From contig NZ_CP114036.1 of the NCBI RefSeq assembly GCF_026898115.1, forward strand, positions 1,240,001 through 1,304,000: DNA of 64,000 nt, written 5' to 3'. The position numbers and the translations under genes are program-made. A model generated the notes under the pieces. That model was not told the DNA's origin. It was given only the letters and a program-made list of their open reading frames with translations, and ran no database searches. Positions 15,746 through 24,770 of the stretch are shown piece after piece (positions within the stretch are counted from its first letter, which is position 1; every line of letters starts with the position of its first letter). Origin of the DNA: Streptomyces sp. S465 (lineage in GTDB: Bacteria > Actinomycetota > Actinomycetes > Streptomycetales > Streptomycetaceae).

Positions 15746-16300
15746 ATGGCCACCACAGCGGACGAAGCCCGAGCCGGGCCGTCGGCCCCGCGCACCATCC
15801 GGCTGCCGGGGATCGTGCTGGGGGTGGGGCTCGGCGGCTTCCTCGACGGAATCCTGCTGCACCAGCTGCTCCAGTGGCACCACATGCTCAGCAGCACCGA
15901 CCACGACCGCATCGGGGTGCGCTACTACAACCCGCACACCGTCCCCGGCCTGCGGATGAACACCGTATGGGACGGCATCTTCCACGCCGTGTGCTGGATC
16001 GCGGTGCTGCTGGGCCTGGCCCTCCTCTACGCCCGGGTCACCCACGACCGGCGCCGGGTGTGGGGCTCGCGTGTGCTGTGGGGCTGGATCCTGGTCGGCT
16101 GGGGCCTGTTCAACCTCGTCGAGGGCCTGCTGGACCACCAGATCCTCGGCATCCACCATGTCCGCGGCGGCCCGGAACAGCCCTGGTGGGACGCGGGCTT
16201 CCTGGTCCTGGGCGCCCTTTTGGTGGCCGGCGGCTTTTCGCTCCAGCGCGGCGGGGCGTCCTTCGACCCCGGCGCGCCCCGCGCCACCGGGCGCGGGTGA
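15746..16300 (+). CDS. DUF2243 membrane protein
   Basis: 184 residues with four hydrophobic helices. The family hallmarks are GVGLGGFLDGILLHQLLQWH at the first helix, then HHMLSSTDHDRIG, and FNLVEGLLDHQILGIHHVR, all rich in conserved His and Asp, suggesting a metal- or haem-related role in the membrane. The stop overlaps the ATG of the CtaG gene (TGATG), so the two are translated together. DUF2243 genes next to cytochrome oxidase assembly genes are a recurrent actinobacterial pattern, to my knowledge. ATG at 15746 is preceded by a tandem GTG. Confidence 0.85.
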   Translation: MATTADEARAGPSAPRTIRLPGIVLGVGLGGFLDGILLHQLLQWHHMLSSTDHDRIGVRYYNPHTVPGLRMNTVWDGIFHAVCWIAVLLGLALLYARVTHDRRRVWGSRVLWGWILVGWGLFNLVEGLLDHQILGIHHVRGGPEQPWWDAGFLVLGALLVAGGFSLQRGGASFDPGAPRATGRG

Positions 16301-17148
16301 TGGGTGGCGGCGCGGCGCATCCGGCCCATGGCCACGGCGGGGGCGGCGACGCCCTGGAGGTATGGCTGCCGGCCCTCGCCCTGCTGGCGGGCGCCGTCGG
16401 CTACGCGCTGGCGGTCCGCCGTGCCCGGCGCCGGCACCCCGCCCAGGGCTGGCCGCCCGCGCGGTCGATCAGCTTCGCGGCCGGGCTGGTCCTGCTGGCC
16501 GTGGCGCTGCTGCCGCCGCTCGCGCCGTTCGGCCATGAGGACTTCCGCGGCCATATGGTCCAGCATCTGCTGATGGGGATGTACGCGCCCCTCGCGCTGG
16601 TGCTCGCCGCCCCGGTCACCCTGCTGCTGCGCGCCCTGCCCCCGGGCCACGGCCGCCGGCTGACCGCCGTGCTCCGCTCGCGTCCCGCGCGGCTGCTCGC
16701 CCACCCCGTCACCGCCCTGCTGCTGAGCACCGGCGGGCTGGTGCTGCTGTACTTCACCCCGCTCTACGACACCGCCCTGAGCCGACCGGGGTGGCACTGG
16801 CCGGTGCATGCCCATTTCCTGCTCTCCGGCTGGCTGTTCGCCCATGTCATCGCCGGCCCCGACCCGGCCCCCGGCCGGCCCGGCGTACCGGCCCGGCTGT
16901 GGGTCCTCGGCGTCGCCATCGCGGCGCACGCCGCCATCGCCCAGTTGATGTACGGGGGCTTCTGGGTCCGGGTGCACGCCCCGATCGCCGAGGTCCAGGG
17001 CGGTGCGGAGATCATGTACTACGGCGGTGACCTCGCCGAACTCCTCCTGGCCGCGGCCCTCGTCACCACCTGGCGCCCCGTCCGCGCCCCTCGGGACCCG
17101 CACCGGGTCCGGCCGCGCTCCGGGCGGGATCTGCGCGAGGTGTGGTGA
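16300..17148 (+). CDS. CtaG-family cytochrome c oxidase assembly protein
   Basis: 282 residues with about seven hydrophobic helices. The caa3_CtaG pattern is visible in FGHEDFRGHMVQHLLMGMYA, LLLYFTPLYDTAL-like helix 4 with its aromatic end, the His-rich HWPVHAHFLLSGWLFAHVIA, and AAHAAIAQLMYGGF. Members help insert copper into terminal oxidases; the clustered His and Met residues fit. It starts within the stop of DUF2243. An in-frame GTG at 16297 is an equal alternative start. The function of this pair in copper or oxidase maturation is an inference. Confidence 0.87.
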   Translation: MGGGAAHPAHGHGGGGDALEVWLPALALLAGAVGYALAVRRARRRHPAQGWPPARSISFAAGLVLLAVALLPPLAPFGHEDFRGHMVQHLLMGMYAPLALVLAAPVTLLLRALPPGHGRRLTAVLRSRPARLLAHPVTALLLSTGGLVLLYFTPLYDTALSRPGWHWPVHAHFLLSGWLFAHVIAGPDPAPGRPGVPARLWVLGVAIAAHAAIAQLMYGGFWVRVHAPIAEVQGGAEIMYYGGDLAELLLAAALVTTWRPVRAPRDPHRVRPRSGRDLREVW

Positions 17149-17286
17149 ACCGGACGGCTGGGTACCCGGCCCGCAAGCCATCGGCGTCACCCCCGGGGGA
17201 ACTCGATGGTCAGGCCCTTCCGGTCCAGACCGCGGGCCGGAAGGAGCCGTCCCACCGTTCGGGGGCGTGAGCCCTCGAACGGCGCG

Positions 17287-17979
17287 TCAGCCGTCGAGGC
17301 CGCCGCTTACGCAGATCTGCCGGGCGATGTCGCGCAGCTTGACGTTGCGTTCCTGGGAGACCCGCCGCATCAGCGCGAAGGCGTCGTCCTCGGTGATCTT
17401 GAGGCGTTCCATGAGGATACCCATGGCCTCCCCGATGGTGTGCCGGGTCTCGAGCGCCTGCTGGAGCTGGTCGGCGGTGCGGGCGCTGGAGAAGGCGACC
17501 GCGGCGTGCGAGGCGAGCAGCCAGCCGGCCGTCTCACTGGCCTTGGTGAAGGCGGCGGGGCGGCGGGAGTAGAGGTTCAGGGCACCCAGGTTCTCCTGCC
17601 ACGTGTAGAGCAGGAACCCCATCATGCTGCCGATGCCGAGCTCACGGGCCCGGCCGACGTACGTCGCCCATCGCTCCTGGGGCCGGGTGAAGTCCTGGAT
17701 CCGGAACGCCCGCTCGCCGCTCAGACGGACCGCGGCGTCGAAACAGGGCCCCTCGCCGAGCCGCTGCTGGAGCCGGTCGGAGCGGACCACCATCGACTCG
17801 GTGGGGGCGAGGGTCTCCACCCGCTCGCCGTGGAGCACCAGGATGCCGGCCGCGTCGCAGCCCTCCACGATCTCCACCGCGCACGCGCTGATCCGCTCCA
17901 GCGTGGCGTCCAAGGACTCCTGCGCCAGCAGGTCCCGCGCCATGGTGGCCATGCGTTCGGCGAAGGCTTCCCAGTCCAT
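17287..17979 (-). CDS. GAF-ANTAR domain regulator
   Basis: 230 residues. A GAF domain (about 20-150: AVEIVEGCDAAGILVLHGER, RLGEGPCFDAAVRL, YTWQENLGALNLYSRRP) precedes an ANTAR RNA-binding domain (about 165-220: ALETRHTIGEAMGILMERLK, then FALMRRVSQERNVKLRDIAR). ANTAR proteins act as antiterminators that grip paired hexaloop hairpins in leader RNAs; the GAF domain senses a signal. ATG at 17979 is the usual family start. A GTG at 18006 forms a GTGA overlap with the carbonic anhydrase stop and is an alternative. Confidence 0.88.
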   Translation of the reverse strand: MDWEAFAERMATMARDLLAQESLDATLERISACAVEIVEGCDAAGILVLHGERVETLAPTESMVVRSDRLQQRLGEGPCFDAAVRLSGERAFRIQDFTRPQERWATYVGRARELGIGSMMGFLLYTWQENLGALNLYSRRPAAFTKASETAGWLLASHAAVAFSSARTADQLQQALETRHTIGEAMGILMERLKITEDDAFALMRRVSQERNVKLRDIARQICVSGGLDG

Positions 17980-18002
17980 GACCACCGTCCGATCACATCG
18001 GG

Positions 18003-18551
18003 TCACATCGCGGGCCGGCCCCGGAGCGCTTCGCGGTACTGCTTCGCCCGGTCCGCGTACACCTGGGCGTTCAGCTTGATGCCCTCTCGTTCCTCGTCGG
18101 TGAGGGTGCGCTTCACCTTCGCGGGCACCCCGGCCACCAGCGAGCCGGGCGGTATCCGCATCCCCTGCGGCACCAGGGACTGCGCGGCGATCAGCGATCC
18201 GGCACCGATCCGGGCGCCGTTGAGGACCGTGGCACCCATCCCGATGAGCACATCGTCTCCGACCGTACAGCCGTGCACGACCGCGTTGTGCCCGATGGAG
18301 ACCCGCTCACCGATCGAGACCGGGAACCCGGGGTCGACATGCACGGTGCAATTGTCCTGGATGTTGGTGTCCGCGCCGACGACGATGGGGCCGCCGTCGG
18401 CGCGCAGCACCGCCTGGTACCAGACGCTCGAGCCCGCCGCCAGCTCGACTTCGCCGATCACCACCGACGTGGGGGCCAGGAACGCCTCGGGGGCGACCTG
18501 CGGCTCCTTCCCGCCGATCCCATGGACCAACGCCTGCACTGTCTCTCCCAC
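18003..18551 (-). CDS. Gamma carbonic anhydrase-family protein
   Basis: 182 residues built of hexapeptide repeats forming a left-handed beta helix: VIGEVELAAGSSVWYQAVLR, VVGADTNIQDNCTVHVDPGF, VSIGERVSIGHNAVVHGCTV, VLIGMGATVLNGARIGAGSL. The three zinc His are in TVHVD and HNAVVHG. Family members are trimeric zinc enzymes hydrating CO2 or related YrdA/PaaY proteins without proven activity. Starts with GTG 18551; the next gene begins in its stop region. Confidence 0.88.
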   Translation of the reverse strand: MGETVQALVHGIGGKEPQVAPEAFLAPTSVVIGEVELAAGSSVWYQAVLRADGGPIVVGADTNIQDNCTVHVDPGFPVSIGERVSIGHNAVVHGCTVGDDVLIGMGATVLNGARIGAGSLIAAQSLVPQGMRIPPGSLVAGVPAKVKRTLTDEEREGIKLNAQVYADRAKQYREALRGRPAM

Positions 18552-18627
18552 CTGGTCGTCCTCTTCGCCGTGCCAGCAGTTTTGACCGTCTCGGCCGTCC
18601 CGGCCCTGAGTCTCGGTCCTGGTCGCC

Positions 18628-19296
18628 CTAGTCGCCGGCCGGGACCGGCTCCGGCTCGGCCGTCTCGGAACCGGTCGCTGCGGCCGGGACGGGCTTGGTC
18701 TTCTTGGAGCGCCACTTCATGACGAGCATCGAGCCGAGGCCGAAGAGCAGGGCCAGCACGAGCCCGAGCCAGGAGAAGCGCTTGAGCCAGTCCTCCGCGA
18801 CCTTGCCCACGGAGTAGATGACCGCGGTGGTGCCGCCGGCCCAGACGATGCCGCCGGACACATTGGCGATGAGGAACTTCCAGTACGGCATGCGCAGCAC
18901 GCCGGCCAGGGGCCCCGCGAAGATGCGCAGCAGGGCGATGAAACGGCCGATGAAGACCGCCCACATGCCCCACTTCTGGAAGGAGCGCTCGGCGGTCGCC
19001 ACATGCTCGGCGCTGAAGTGCTTGGGGAATTTGCGGCCCAGCCAGTCGAGCAGCGGCTGTCCGCCCTTGCGGCCGATGAGATAGCCGATGGAGTCGCCGA
19101 TCACCGCGCCCGCGATGGCGCTGGCCCCCAGGATGTAGGGGTTGATGTGGTCCTGGGAGGCCGCCAGCAGCGTCGCGCTGACGAGGACGATCTCACCGGG
19201 AAGCGGGATTCCCAGACTCTCCAGACCGATCACGAGACCCACGAGCAGATACACGCTGACCGCGGGTACGGTCTCGAGCCATTCCTCGATATGCAA
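18628..19296 (-). CDS. DedA-family membrane protein
   Basis: 222 residues, DedA/SNARE-associated family. Family signatures: GLESLGIPLPGEIVLVSATL, AVIGDSIGYLIGRKGGQ, and FIGRFIALLRIFAGPLAGVL with the conserved Arg pair. DedA proteins are thought to be undecaprenyl-phosphate or other lipid flippases. The start codon is TTG at 19296, supported by GGGAGGA eight bases upstream; no better ATG or GTG exists. The C-terminus is a Pro/Glu-rich soluble tail. Confidence 0.88.
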   Translation of the reverse strand: MHIEEWLETVPAVSVYLLVGLVIGLESLGIPLPGEIVLVSATLLAASQDHINPYILGASAIAGAVIGDSIGYLIGRKGGQPLLDWLGRKFPKHFSAEHVATAERSFQKWGMWAVFIGRFIALLRIFAGPLAGVLRMPYWKFLIANVSGGIVWAGGTTAVIYSVGKVAEDWLKRFSWLGLVLALLFGLGSMLVMKWRSKKTKPVPAAATGSETAEPEPVPAGD

Positions 19297-19446
19297 CGCC
19301 GGTTCCTCCCCGTGTGGCGATCGCTTCCCGGCGTGCGCCGGACGGGAACGCGGCGCACGCCGGGAAGCCTACTCAATCGGCGCGCGGTCGCCATCATCCC
19401 CAGGTCGTGCTCCCGTTCGCGTCGACTCCGACGTGGGGAGGACCGG

Positions 19447-19899
19447 TCAGGACTGGGGGCGCAGGGTCCACACGATGGACATCTCGCCGGTCACCGCGCC
19501 GTCCTCGCGTGTGATCGCGACGTTCACCGGGAATTCGGGACGCTCCCCCGCGTCCAGCTCCGCGACCACCTCGGCGGCGGGCCGGCCGAGGGTGGCGGTG
19601 GCGGTGACGGGTCCCTTGGCGAGCTTCTTGTAGCCGATCTCGGCGCGCACGGCCAGCGGTACGGCACGGCCGAGCTGATCGCCGAACGCGGACAGCACGA
19701 CGGCCCCGCTCGCGGACTCCGCCAGGGTGAACATCGCGCCCGCGTGGGGGCCGCCGACGTGGTTGTGGAAGTCGGGCTGGTCCGGCAGGCGCAGCACCGC
19801 GCGCTCCGGTGTGGCCTCGACGAACTCCAGGTTCAGGGTGCGCACCATGGGCACCGTGGCGGCGAGCATCTCACCGACGGAGGGCAGGGTCTCTGACAT
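19447..19899 (-). CDS. Hotdog-fold thioesterase-like protein (DUF4442/PaaI)
   Basis: 150 residues of the hotdog fold: FVEATPERAVLRLPDQPDFH, NHVGGPHAGAMFTLAESASG, AVRAEIGYKKLAKGPVTATA. The HVGGPHAGA segment starts the central helix as in PaaI and DUF4442 proteins. Likely an acyl-CoA thioesterase, substrate unknown. ATG 19899 is preferred to GTG 19917 because it follows a purine-rich GGGGG. Single-gene unit divergent from the Pro/Gln-rich protein gene. Confidence 0.82.
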   Translation of the reverse strand: MSETLPSVGEMLAATVPMVRTLNLEFVEATPERAVLRLPDQPDFHNHVGGPHAGAMFTLAESASGAVVLSAFGDQLGRAVPLAVRAEIGYKKLAKGPVTATATLGRPAAEVVAELDAGERPEFPVNVAITREDGAVTGEMSIVWTLRPQS

Positions 19900-19995
19900 G
19901 CCCCCGGAAGCTACCACCGAGTAGCCAACGGGGAAAGGGGCGGCCGACAGGGCGGACGTAGCAGCCGTCCTCGGCCCCCTCTATCGTTACTGGCC

Positions 19996-21147
19996 ATGTG
20001 GCCAGGACAGCAGCCGCCCGGGGGCGAGCAGAACAACCCACACGATCAGAACCCCTATCAGCAGCCGGGGTATCAGCAGCCGGGGCACCACACGCCCAAC
20101 CCGTACCAGCAGCCGGGGTACCACACACCGAATCCCTATCAGCAGCCGCAGCAGCCACCCCCACCACCCCAGCCGCCGCAGCAGCAGCCGGGACACCCCG
20201 GCCAGTCGGGGCAGCAGCCCGCTTACGGCCCGCCGCAGGGTGCACCGCAGGGGCCGCCGCAGGGCCCGCCCGGCCAGCAGTGGGGCACCCCGTCCGGCCC
20301 GCCCGGCGCCCCGCAGCCGCCGCGGAACGACAAGAAGCGCACGACCACCATCGCGGTCGTCGCCGCGATCGCGGTGGTCGCGGCGGCCGCCATCACCGGT
20401 GCGGTGGTCCTGGGCAAGGACGACGACAGCGGTGACGAGTCCAAGGGCAAGGACACGCCCGCCACCTCCGCGTCCGCTCCGGCCTCCACCGAGCCGACCG
20501 AGGACCCGGCCGGCGGCGACGAGGACAACCCGCGGGCCGGCGGCGACGCCACCGACGTCAAGGCGGTCATACCCGGCTGGAAGCCGGTGGTCAGCGCCAA
20601 GCGGCACAACGCCTTCGACGTCCCGCCGGAGTGGACGGTCGAATCGCCGGGGCTGAGCACCGGTTTCGAGGACGACGACGGCAAGCCGCTCGTTGTCATG
20701 TCCGCTCCGGCCAGATACAAGAAGGACTACTGCTCGGTCACGGACAAGGACGGCTACACCAACAAGAGCCACGCCGCCGGGGCGGGCTCGAAGGGTGCGC
20801 AGGGCGCCAAGAGCGAGGCGTCGGCCGCCAAGATCGAGGCCGAGAACTGGGTCTTCGCCGCCTTCGACCAGGACCAGACCGGGACCCGCAAGGTCACCGA
20901 GGCCAAGAAGTTCACCAGCGACCACGGCCTGGAGGGCTACACCGCGTCGGCCACCGTCACCGGGGTGAAGAAGACCGACAAGTGCACCACCGACGGCAAG
21001 GCCGTCACGGTGACCTACACCGACACCAATGGCGACTTCGCGACCTGGGTCCTGTACTCGGTCAAGGGCACCAAGGAAGAGGTCCCGGACTCCACCATCA
21101 AAAAGATCATGAGCTCGTTGCGGCCGCTGAAGGAAGAGAGTTCCTGA
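19996..21147 (+). CDS. Pro/Gln-rich, single-helix membrane protein
   Basis: 383 residues, three parts. Residues 1-110 are low complexity, rich in Pro, Gln and Gly, with repeats of the NPYQQPGY kind. A transmembrane helix follows at about 117-140 (TIAVVAAIAVVAAAAITGAV), preceded by DKKR. After an acidic Ser/Thr/Pro linker comes a predicted extracytoplasmic domain (about 190-383: VIPGWKPVVSAKRHNAFDVP, ENWVFAAFDQDQTG, ending TIKKIMSSLRPL) with two Cys that may pair. The layout is common in Streptomyces proteins of the DUF8017 type; function unknown. The Pro-rich N-terminus would be cytoplasmic. Confidence 0.8.
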   Translation: MWPGQQPPGGEQNNPHDQNPYQQPGYQQPGHHTPNPYQQPGYHTPNPYQQPQQPPPPPQPPQQQPGHPGQSGQQPAYGPPQGAPQGPPQGPPGQQWGTPSGPPGAPQPPRNDKKRTTTIAVVAAIAVVAAAAITGAVVLGKDDDSGDESKGKDTPATSASAPASTEPTEDPAGGDEDNPRAGGDATDVKAVIPGWKPVVSAKRHNAFDVPPEWTVESPGLSTGFEDDDGKPLVVMSAPARYKKDYCSVTDKDGYTNKSHAAGAGSKGAQGAKSEASAAKIEAENWVFAAFDQDQTGTRKVTEAKKFTSDHGLEGYTASATVTGVKKTDKCTTDGKAVTVTYTDTNGDFATWVLYSVKGTKEEVPDSTIKKIMSSLRPLKEESS

Positions 21148-21221
21148 ACCGCTGATCCACCGGCTGACGACGGCTGGAATCCGGTTGGACTCCGGGGCCC
21201 GCCCCCAGGGATAGTCCCGAT

Positions 21222-22547
21222 GTGACGACTCCCCCGGCCCCGCGCCTCCGACCGGGCCGCCCCGCATGGGCCGGCCGCAACTACACACTGCTGACCACCG
21301 CCGCCGTGGTGACGGGTCTCGGAAACGCCGGGGCCCTCATCGCGGCGGCGTTCGCCGTACTGGAGGCCGGCGGGGACGGCGGCGACGTCGGGCTGGTGGC
21401 GGCGGCGCGTACGCTTCCGCTGGTCGTCTTCCTGCTGATCGGCGGCGCGTTGGCGGACCGGCTGCCCCGGCACCGGGTGATGGTCGCCGCCAACAGCCTC
21501 AACTGTGTCTCGCAGGCCGCCTTCGCCGTGCTCGTCCTGTCCGGTGAGGCACGGCTGTGGCAGATGGCCGTGCTCTCCGCGCTGGGCGGCACCGGGCAGG
21601 CGTTCTTCGCCCCCGCCGCCGAGGGCATGCTGCTCTCCAGCGTCGACGGCGAACAGGCCGCCCGCGCCTTCGCGCTGTTCCGGATGGGCATGAACGGTGC
21701 GCAGATCGGCGGTGCCGCGCTCGGCGGCGCCCTGATCGCGGTGGTCGGCCCCGGCTGGGTGCTGGCGGTCGACGCCGCCGCGTTCGCGATCGCGGGCGCC
21801 TTGCGCGCCCTGCTCGACGTCGGCGCCGTGCCCCGGCGGGAACCCGGCGGCGGAATGCTCCAGGATCTGCGCGAAGGATGGCGCGAATTCACCGGCCGGC
21901 CCTGGCTGTGGTCGATCGTCGTCCAGTTCTCCGTCGTCAACGCGGTGGTGGGGGCGGCCGAGGCGGTGTTCGGGCCGCTGGTCGCCGAGGAGCATCTGGG
22001 CGGGGCACGTCCCTGGGGGCTCGCGCTCGCGGCGTTCGGCGTGGGCACCCTCCTGGGCGGACTGCTGATGATGCGCTGGCGGCCGCGCCGGCTGCTGCTC
22101 GCGGGCTCCCTGTGCGTTCTGCCGCTCGCCCTGCCGTCGGCCGCGCTCGCCGTTCCGGTGCCGGTTCCGGCGCTGGTCGCGGTGATGTTCCTGGTCGGGG
22201 TGTCGATGGAGGTGTTCGGGGTGTCCTGGATGACCGCGCTGCGCCAGGAGATCCCCGAGGACAAGCTGTCGCGGGTCTCGGCGTACGACTGGTTCGGCTC
22301 CGTCGCCATGCTGCCGCTCGCCACGGCGCTCGCGGGCCCGGCCGAGCAGGCGTTCGGCCGGTCGGCCTCGCTGTGGGGCTGTGCGGCGCTGATCCTGGCG
22401 CTGACGCTGGCGGTGCTGACCGTCCCGGACGTACGGGGGCTGCGGCGGCGCGAGACCACCACCCCCGTCACCGGGACCACCCCCGTCACCGAGGGCGGGC
22501 CCGTCGCCGCCACGGACGCCGGTCCGGAGCCGGTCAGCCCACGCTGA
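21222..22547 (+). CDS. MFS transporter
   Basis: 441 residues, about 12 hydrophobic helices. The MFS motif A region is LIGGALADRLPRHRVMVAA; other segments are LSALGGTGQAFFAPAAEGML and VMFLVGVSMEVFGVSWMTAL. It resembles the enterobactin exporter/DHA3-like actinomycete group. Starts with GTG 21222; the last 14 bases overlap the 3' end of the convergent spermidine-synthase-like gene. The C-terminus has a Thr/Pro-rich tail with the repeat TTPVTGTTPVTE. Substrate unknown. Confidence 0.85.
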   Translation: MTTPPAPRLRPGRPAWAGRNYTLLTTAAVVTGLGNAGALIAAAFAVLEAGGDGGDVGLVAAARTLPLVVFLLIGGALADRLPRHRVMVAANSLNCVSQAAFAVLVLSGEARLWQMAVLSALGGTGQAFFAPAAEGMLLSSVDGEQAARAFALFRMGMNGAQIGGAALGGALIAVVGPGWVLAVDAAAFAIAGALRALLDVGAVPRREPGGGMLQDLREGWREFTGRPWLWSIVVQFSVVNAVVGAAEAVFGPLVAEEHLGGARPWGLALAAFGVGTLLGGLLMMRWRPRRLLLAGSLCVLPLALPSAALAVPVPVPALVAVMFLVGVSMEVFGVSWMTALRQEIPEDKLSRVSAYDWFGSVAMLPLATALAGPAEQAFGRSASLWGCAALILALTLAVLTVPDVRGLRRRETTTPVTGTTPVTEGGPVAATDAGPEPVSPR

Positions 22548-23379
22548 ACGTCCCGCTCGGGGGCTCGGGCGACGGCGTGGCGTCCTCGTCCCGTACCGGC
22601 GCCGCCGCGCCCGTGAAGCGCTCCAGCGCCGCCCCGTACTCGACCCTGGCCGGGAAGGCGTCGGCCGCGGCGCGGCGGGCCAGCGCGGCGACCGGCAGTT
22701 CGGACTGGGAGGCCACCAGCACGGCATTGCCGAACCGGCGGCCGCGCAGCATGGACGGCTCCGCGATCAGGGCGAGGTGCGCGAACACCGTGCGGTAGGT
22801 GGCCAGCTGGGAGCGGAGGAAGGTGAACGGCGCCCCGTCGGCCAGGTTCGCGGTGTACCGCCCGCCCGGCCGCAGCGCGCGGGCCGCGGCGCGGGCGTAC
22901 TCGACGGAGGTCAGATGCGCGGGCACCCGCGAACCGCCGAAGACATCGGCCACGATGACATCCGCGGACCCCTCGGGCGCGGCCTCCAGGGCGGTCCTGG
23001 CGTCCTGTGGCCGCACGGTGACGTCCGTCCCGGCCGGCAGCGGGAGGTGCTCGGCGACCAGCGCCAGCAGTCCCCGGTCGGCCTCGATCACCACCTGGCG
23101 GGAGCCGGGGCGGGTGGCGGCCAGGTAGCGGGGCAGCGTCAGCGCCCCGCCGCCCAGATGCAGCGCGTCGAGCGGGGCGCCGGGCTCGGCGGCCGCGTCC
23201 AGGACATGGGCCATCCGTCGCGCGTACTCGAATTCGAGATGGGCCGGGTCGTCCAGGTCGACGTACGACTGCGGGGCGCCGTCCACCGTGAGCAGCCACG
23301 CCCGCGGACGGTCCAGGTCCGGCATCAGCTTGGCGGTTCCGCCGTCCACGGCCCGGGTCACGGGTATCGGCTCGTTCAC
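22534..23379 (-). CDS. Spermidine synthase-like protein (fused-fold family)
   Basis: 281 residues with a Rossmann-type methyltransferase fold of the spermidine synthase superfamily: DPAHLEFEYARRMAHVLDAA, LDALHLGGGALTLPRYLAAT (glycine-rich binding loop), QVVIEADRGLLALVAEHLPL with the acidic residue for the cofactor, and SADVIVADVFGGSRVPAHLT. In many actinobacterial members the propylamine-binding residues are changed, so true polyamine synthesis is uncertain. GTG 23379 has GAGAGG just upstream. The 3' end overlaps the MFS gene. Confidence 0.85.
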   Translation of the reverse strand: MNEPIPVTRAVDGGTAKLMPDLDRPRAWLLTVDGAPQSYVDLDDPAHLEFEYARRMAHVLDAAAEPGAPLDALHLGGGALTLPRYLAATRPGSRQVVIEADRGLLALVAEHLPLPAGTDVTVRPQDARTALEAAPEGSADVIVADVFGGSRVPAHLTSVEYARAAARALRPGGRYTANLADGAPFTFLRSQLATYRTVFAHLALIAEPSMLRGRRFGNAVLVASQSELPVAALARRAAADAFPARVEYGAALERFTGAAAPVRDEDATPSPEPPSGTFSVG

Positions 23380-23431
23380 CCTCTCATTGTGCCGTCACGG
23401 GCTTCGCGGTCCCGCCCGCCGCCACGGGGCC

Positions 23432-23484
23432 GGCCGGCCCCGCCCGGCCGCCTCCCGTCGGGGCGGGGGCGGGCGGGGCCGGCC
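23432..23484 (-). terminator. Strong GC hairpin after tuf3
   Basis: Perfect 15-bp stem (23432-23446 with 23470-23484, arm GGCCGGCCCCGCCCG) and a 23-nt loop, beginning five bases past the tuf3 stop on the minus strand. No U-run, which is usual for Streptomyces terminators. Confidence 0.75.
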
Positions 23485-23488
23485 GTGG

Positions 23489-24670
23489 TCACGGCTGGTC
23501 GGGCAGCACGGTGATCACCGTGCCGGCGCCCACCGTGCGGCCGCCCTCGCGGATCGCGAAGCCCAGGCCCGGCTCCAGCGGTACGGCGCGGCCGAGCTCG
23601 ACCGTCATGGTGACGGTGTCCCCGGGGCGCGCCGCCACGGCGTCCCCGACGTCCACCGCGCCGACCACATCGGCCGTACGCAGGTGGAACTGCGGACGGT
23701 AGCCGGTGGACACCGGTGTCCGGCGGCCGCCCTCGGCCGCCGACAGGACGTACACCCGCGCGGTGAAGCGCCGCCGCGGTACGACGCTGCCGGGCGCGGC
23801 CACCACATGGCCGCGGCGCACCGCGTCCCGCGCCACCCCGCGCAGCAGCAGCGCGACGTTGTCGCCCGCCTCGGCCGCCACCATGGGCTTGCCGAAGGTC
23901 TCCACTCCGGTGACCACCGTGGCCACCTCGGTGCCGGGCACCTCGATCCGGTCGCCGGTCCGTACCGTGCCGCGCTCGATGGCGCCGGTGACCACCGTGC
24001 CGCGTCCGGTGATGGTCAGCACGTTCTCCACCGGCAGCAGAAACGGCGCGTCGGTGGAGCGCACGGGTGTGGGCACATAGATGTCCACGGCGTCCAGCAG
24101 CGCCTCGATCGCCCCGGTCCAGCGCGGGTCGCCGGCCAGCGCCCGCAGTCCGGAGACCCGTACGACGGGCGTGGTGTCGCCGGGGTAGCCGTGCGCCGTG
24201 AGCAGCTCGCGCACCTCGAGTTCGACGAGGTCGGTGAGTTCGGGGTCGCCCGCGTCGGCCTTGTTGAGGGCCACCACGATGTGGTCGACACCGACCTGAC
24301 GGGCCAGCAGCACATGCTCGGCGGTCTGCGGCATCACGCCGTCGAGCGCGGAGACGACGAGGATCGCCCCGTCGAGCTGGGCGGCGCCGGTCATCATGTT
24401 CTTGATGAAGTCGGCGTGGCCGGGCATGTCGACATGCGCGTAGTGGCGGGTGTCGGTCTCGTACTCGACGTGCGCGAGGTTGATGGTGATGCCGCGCGCG
24501 GCCTCCTCCGGCGCCCGGTCGATGCGCTCGAACGGCACATAGCCGCCGGTGCCGCGCTCGCTCAGCACCTTGGTGATGGCGGCGGTCAGCGTGGTCTTGC
24601 CGTGGTCGACATGGCCCATGGTGCCGATGTTCAGATGCGGTTTGGTGCGCACATACGTCTGCTTGGACAT
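23489..24670 (-). CDS. tuf3: Elongation factor Tu, divergent third copy (EF-Tu3)
   Basis: 393 residues, a full-length EF-Tu. GTPase motifs: GHVDHGKT (G1), RGITIN (G2), DMPGH (G3) with the catalytic His, NKAD (G4) and a SGLRAL-type G5. Domains 2 and 3 follow ([40 protein letters not shown]). Many normally invariant EF-Tu positions differ (DMPG for DCPG, NKAD for [12 protein letters not shown]), the pattern of Streptomyces tuf3 rather than the main tuf1. EF-Tu3 of S. coelicolor and S. ramocissimus is known as a minor, starvation-linked form. It is monocistronic, away from ribosomal genes, and preceded by a hairpin leader. Confidence 0.9.
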   Translation of the reverse strand: MSKQTYVRTKPHLNIGTMGHVDHGKTTLTAAITKVLSERGTGGYVPFERIDRAPEEAARGITINLAHVEYETDTRHYAHVDMPGHADFIKNMMTGAAQLDGAILVVSALDGVMPQTAEHVLLARQVGVDHIVVALNKADAGDPELTDLVELEVRELLTAHGYPGDTTPVVRVSGLRALAGDPRWTGAIEALLDAVDIYVPTPVRSTDAPFLLPVENVLTITGRGTVVTGAIERGTVRTGDRIEVPGTEVATVVTGVETFGKPMVAAEAGDNVALLLRGVARDAVRRGHVVAAPGSVVPRRRFTARVYVLSAAEGGRRTPVSTGYRPQFHLRTADVVGAVDVGDAVAARPGDTVTMTVELGRAVPLEPGLGFAIREGGRTVGAGTVITVLPDQP

Positions 24671-24726
24671 GCGACGGTCTCTCCTCGTCGGCGCGGGTGG
24701 GAGGCGCGGACCCCGAGTGCCTGGCC

Positions 24727-24770
24727 GACCCTCCCCCCAAGGGGTCCGTCGGAGTCGTCCGAGGAGGGTC
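24727..24770 (-). promoter_or_regulatory. Hairpin in the tuf3 leader
   Basis: GACCCTCC (24727-24734) pairs with GGAGGGTC (24763-24770), with a 28-nt loop that has further inverted sequence (CCGTCGG/TCGTCCG). It lies 57-100 bases before the tuf3 ATG and follows the stop of a small frame, a layout like an attenuator. Confidence 0.4.

Noticed and set aside
17149..17286. Terminator between the convergent CtaG and ANTAR genes
   Set aside because: Only short imperfect pairings (such as around GGGTACCC) were seen; not enough for a call.
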